From Subdoligranulum variabile (GTDB taxonomy: Bacteria; Bacillota; Clostridia; Oscillospirales; Ruminococcaceae), in contig SFOX01000023.1 of the NCBI GenBank assembly GCA_004552305.1, positions 1 to 22,822 on the forward strand: DNA of 22,822 nt, read 5' to 3'. Position 1 is the first letter of the stretch. Every line of letters starts with the position of its first letter. This document shows, piece after piece, positions 22,725-22,822 of the stretch. Below the pieces are notes generated by a model, which saw nothing but the letters and a program-made list of their open reading frames with translations, made no database searches and was not told the origin of the DNA. Position numbers and translations under genes: made by a program.

Positions 22725-22822
22725 TTATTCCTTGCCCTTGATCGCGGCGTCAATGGCGCGGGCGGCTTCCTTGCCGGCGCCCATCGCCAGAATAACCGTG
22801 GCGGCACCGGTAACGGCATCGC
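22725..22822 (-). CDS. C-terminal fragment, glutamate synthase small subunit-like oxidoreductase
   Basis: The last 31 complete codons read DAVTGAATVILAMGAGKEAA followed by RAIDAAIKGKE and TAA at 22725-22727. The segment D-x-VTGA-x-TVI-x-AM-x-AGK-x-AA-x-AID is the conserved C-terminal FAD-domain end of NADPH-dependent glutamate synthase small subunits and related flavoprotein oxidoreductases (GltD/GltA, also PreT-like). The remainder lies beyond the window edge, so which member it is cannot be decided. Confidence 0.8.
   Translation of the reverse strand, partial: DAVTGAATVILAMGAGKEAARAIDAAIKGKE

Overview
This window looks like chromosomal DNA from a GC-rich, low-G+C-lineage Gram-positive gut anaerobe. 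My best guess is the Faecalibacterium / Subdoligranulum / Gemmiger part of the Clostridia (inference). The basis is GGAGG-type ribosome binding sites, lipobox lipoproteins, a PhoB/PhoR pair with a Firmicutes-type TTTACA direct-repeat operator, and many GC-rich palindromic repeats. No rRNA, tRNA, phage gene, transposase or CRISPR array was found. Most genes are on the minus strand.

Layout. 1-84: tail of an unrecognised plus-strand gene and its terminator. 330-2218: minus-strand block of an A/T-rich orphan lipoprotein, 3-dehydroquinate dehydratase (aroD) and a cytidylate kinase-like protein. 2419-3750: divergent MFS transporter. 3805-4490: dense palindromic repeats, including a 240-bp tandem duplication. 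4550-4747: probable structured non-coding RNA with its own promoter and terminator. 4971-12787: arginine biosynthesis cluster, transcribed argG, argH, argC, argJ, argB, argD; it lacks only ornithine carbamoyltransferase for glutamate-to-arginine synthesis. A repeat or terminator-like hairpin lies in every gap except argB-argD. 13028-14026: divergent D-2-hydroxyacid (probably D-lactate) dehydrogenase. 14264-18253: phosphate module, a Na+/phosphate cotransporter with a PhoU-like domain followed by PhoB-like and PhoR-like genes, with a three-copy PhoP-box-like operator upstream. 18610-20855: polar amino acid ABC importer. 21276-22421: membrane-anchored metallophosphoesterase. 22725-22822: tail of a glutamate synthase small-subunit-like gene.

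How it fits together. ArgJ recycles acetyl groups, ArgB/ArgC/ArgD take N-acetylglutamate to N-acetylornithine, and ArgG/ArgH turn citrulline into arginine. The argG promoter carries a perfect 17-bp dyad over its -10 box, a candidate ArgR site. The phosphate module appears autoregulated by its own response regulator.

The most unusual content is the repeat population. At least four element families share one design: constant flanks (typically TGTAGGG on one side and CCCTACA on the other) enclose short perfect palindromes whose cores differ from copy to copy, as if hairpin cassettes were exchanged inside a fixed frame. Several elements sit directly after stop codons in fixed orientation, one cassette has been opened at its dyad centre by a 65-bp insert, and one supplies the stop codon of a gene.
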